Assembly: GCA_963978545.1 (NCBI GenBank)
Contig: OZ021730.1
Coordinates: 13,089,796 to 13,153,795 of the forward strand
Source of the DNA: Linyphia triangularis
Lineage: Eukaryota > Arthropoda > Arachnida > Araneae > Linyphiidae
Length of the DNA stretch: 64,000 bases
Reading direction: 5' to 3'
Shown here piece after piece: positions 62,153-64,000 of the stretch (position 1 is the first letter of the stretch; each line of letters starts with the position of its first letter). The notes beneath the pieces were generated by a model. The model did not search any database. It was given only the letters and a program-made list of their open reading frames with translations, and had not been told where the DNA came from. Position numbers and translations under genes: made by a program.

Positions 62153-62276
62153 TTAAGGAATTTTGAAGTGACCATAGGCATAGCTGGTTATGCCATCTTC
62201 CAGCAGGTACCGCTTGTCGTCATAGGCCGACAAGGCTCTCTTGGTTTGTTGGAGTGAGAAGATGTTTAAAAATTCA
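62153..62276 (-). pseudogene. C-terminal stub, probably of a Polinton type B DNA polymerase
   Basis: About 40 codons ending in TAA at 62,153-62,155. The stretch contains TKRALSAYDDKRYLLEDGI followed by SYAYGH. From memory this DDKRYLLEDG...YGH tail is a conserved end of DNA polymerase-like proteins of Polinton-type elements; that link needs a search. No catalytic motif is present, so it is only a terminal stub. A stop in the same frame lies a short way upstream (near 62,315). Confidence 0.5.
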
Positions 62277-62399
62277 CTTACCGAATAATCGAAACGAAAT
62301 CTGCGAAGCTAAAATAACTATGAATAACTACACAAGTACGAACAAAATCGCGATGAGAAAAAAAAACACGAAGTATTAAACACGTCTTTCACACTCAGG

Positions 62400-62663
62400 T
62401 ATCTAAGTAGAAATGGCGAGACGGCAACCGGTAGCGTCTATATATGAGGGGTGATCACGTGACTTCACCGACCAATCAGGTTTCATGGTAGAGGGTGCTA
62501 CTGACTATCGACCCGTCAGAAGGGAGGGGAGCGAGACTAGGGATGTTTCAACCATAGACCAAAGATAAAGCAGACAGATCGTAAACCTCCAAATCCTTGA
62601 CCGAGACGCGCGAGGAATTGTGGGGCACAGATCTCCAAAACATAAACGCATTTTGTATAGACA
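62400..62663 (+). promoter_or_regulatory. GC-richer promoter-like region of the THAP gene
   Basis: Base composition rises above the local AT-rich level. Contains TATATATGAGG near 62,438, 'gatcacgtgac' (E-box) near 62,453 and 'gaccaatca' (CCAAT-like) near 62,470, about 200 bp upstream of the THAP start codon. On the minus strand the same TATA-like element faces a stretch that ends at a good donor-like 'tattcg|gtaagt' near 62,281. A bidirectional promoter is therefore possible but unproven. Confidence 0.5.
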
Positions 62664-62743
62664 ATGGCTGTTTGCTCCGCATTTGGATGCACAAATCACC
62701 CGTCAAAAATAGTATGTACAGCTCCAAATATTTCATTTTACAG
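62664..62743 (+). CDS. THAP-domain protein, first coding exon (partial gene)
   Basis: ATG at 62,664, then 26 codons beginning MAVCSAFGCTNHPSK and ending ISFYR across a splice donor ACAG|GTAAGT (exon leaves in phase 2). The N-terminal Cys-x4-Cys of CSAFGC followed by an SFYRFP-type strand is the start of the THAP C2CH zinc-coordinating DNA-binding domain. The remaining Cys/His residues and AVPTIF box would be in exons beyond 64 kb. It may be a cellular regulator or a P-element-derived gene; the exon alone cannot tell. Confidence 0.8.
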
Positions 62744-64000
62744 GTAAGTTCTTTTCTAACACTGTCTAATTATAGTTTGCATTGATTTTAGTTTCTAAAA
62801 CTATTTATTTGTGTTTGAATGACTTCAAAATGAAAGTTCGTGTGGGTACTCGTTTCGTTTTCCTTCATTATTGTGTGTATCGCGGAATTTTCGATTAAAT
62901 TTCAATTAGCCTACAGACTGCCATTTAATAATTAATTAATAACTACCACTTTAGAAGAGGCAATTGAGGTATCTGAATTTTTAAGAATTGTTTTCGTGAA
63001 GTCAGTATTTTCTGGAGAGGAAGGATGAGTCACGTTAGGTGATCAAGTTTTGAATGAAAGCACGTGTGCTCTTCTCTCCGGAAATGGAAAAACATAGTTG
63101 ATTCTCTACTTTGGTTTCAATGTTAAGAAACCAGTCAATGATATATGATGCAGTGCATTCAATAATTAAAAGTCACAGTTCATAAAGAACTTGTTGTGTA
63201 AAAGAATTAGTTTCCCATAAGATGAAAAAGGGAAATCGAAAGTTATACTTACATGTTTACATAACAATACAAAATTTTTCAGCTATGTAATTGTGAATGT
63301 GTAATTATGTTATACATCTGTCCAATTCCTACAATATAGTTATTATAAGATACATTAAAATTATGTGCTAAATATTATGCATTAACAAAATATGGTAAAT
63401 TTTTGGAAAGATAATGAAAAAATTTAATTTCTTGAACATTTGTTAATTGTTAAATGGGATTTCCGTTTTATGAAATTGCTATTATCAATTTTTATCAATT
63501 ATCATTAATTTTAGTCGTATGCAAAATAAGAGATGACATTTTTCTTTACACTTTTTCAAAGCCATGATATTCTACTGTGTTTAAGCTTCAACACAAAAAC
63601 TTGATCTTGGAAGGAAGATTTAAAAAAAAAAATGTTAAATCAGTATTTAAAAAAAATGTTAAACCAATTATTTGAATAAGCATTATGATACTTAAATAAT
63701 GAGATTTTCATTATTAAATATTTTTCCATTTTTCGTTATCTAGTAATAGTTTTTTTATTTGTAATTATTGAAAGGTGAACTTAGGAAGAATATGTTCATC
63801 GCCTGTAAAATAACATTTTAAAGATGTTAAAGTTCTTTTTAATAAAAGTGTACATTCATGCTAATGGGTTATTTGTTCTTTCATAACTAAACTAAATACC
63901 TTTTAAAATATCTAAAAAACAAATAAAAATATGATAAGTTTGTTTGCATCATGAAGACAGATCGAGATGATATTTTATGTGTTTTGTTGCCATTGTTGTT
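62744..64000 (+). other. Start of THAP-gene intron 1
   Basis: AT-rich, with no exon or repeat recognised up to the window edge. No acceptor plus FP-type continuation of the THAP domain was seen, so the intron is longer than 1.25 kb. Confidence 0.5.

Larger units (their letters stand above)
58718..62276. mobile_element. Rearranged Polinton/adintovirus-like relic
   Basis: Made of a terminal-type repeat (58,718-59,421), a plus-strand gene end, two overlapping minus-strand genes, a second direct copy of the repeat (60,766-61,571), and a minus-strand stub resembling the C-terminus of a type B DNA polymerase. The repeat starts AGTAGTTAG; Polinton termini begin with AG. The 6 bases before it, 'gtcttc', are LINE sequence and would be the 6-bp target duplication typical of Polintons. 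No integrase, ATPase, protease or capsid gene is present, so it is a deletion derivative and not a complete element. Assignment rests on layout and protein character, not on a database search. Confidence 0.6.

Noticed and set aside
58718..62276. Complete Polinton or adintovirus genome
   Set aside because: No integrase, packaging ATPase, protease or capsid genes are present, and only a polymerase-like C-terminal stub remains.

Overview
This is a eukaryotic, AT-rich, intron-rich and heavily repeat-laden genomic window. Spliced genes with GT-AG introns, non-LTR retrotransposons, tRNA-derived SINEs, mariner, pogo and hAT-like DNA transposons and a Polinton/adintovirus-like relic all point to an arthropod. 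I infer a chelicerate, probably a spider, from the overall repeat style; no marker in the window proves it.

The backbone of the window is one large minus-strand gene (about 22.3-49.3 kb) encoding nuclear cap-binding protein subunit 1 (NCBP1/CBP80). Fifteen coding exons can be placed base by base from GT-AG borders, phase and family similarity. They run from just after the N-terminus to the stop codon. About 240 codons from the centre of the protein should lie between 33.6 and 38.8 kb and are not there. Joining the two flanking exons directly gives an immediate stop. The first coding exon is also not found.

Left of NCBP1 (0-22 kb) is mostly repeats: a roughly 120-bp tandem repeat, a palindromic MITE, a C2H2 zinc-finger exon (minus, 2.06-3.03 kb), a tRNA-derived SINE with a clear target-site duplication, a large foldback element, a decayed minus-strand LINE (about 5.24-10.5 kb), nested MITEs, a pogo/Tigger remnant and a LINE 3' fragment. 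The NCBP1 introns carry more SINEs, a short mariner with long terminal inverted repeats, several hAT-like elements and a long near-perfect hairpin.

Right of NCBP1 is a full-length, apparently intact plus-strand APE-RT-RNase H LINE (51,894-57,265). It has two open reading frames, an (AACC)n tail and a 13-bp target-site duplication. ORF1 and ORF2 share a frame and are separated by only one stop codon and one sense codon. A truncated second copy of this LINE (58,021-58,717) is cut exactly where a virus-like element begins.

That element (58.7-62.3 kb) is a rearranged Polinton/adintovirus-like relic. It has two direct copies of a terminal-type repeat, each with three pairs of CRE-like TGACGTCA sites whose starts are always 17 bp apart. 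It also has two small overlapping open genes between the copies and a probable DNA polymerase C-terminal stub. Next to it, a GC-richer promoter-like stretch leads into the first coding exon of a THAP-domain protein (62,664-62,743), whose remainder lies beyond the window.
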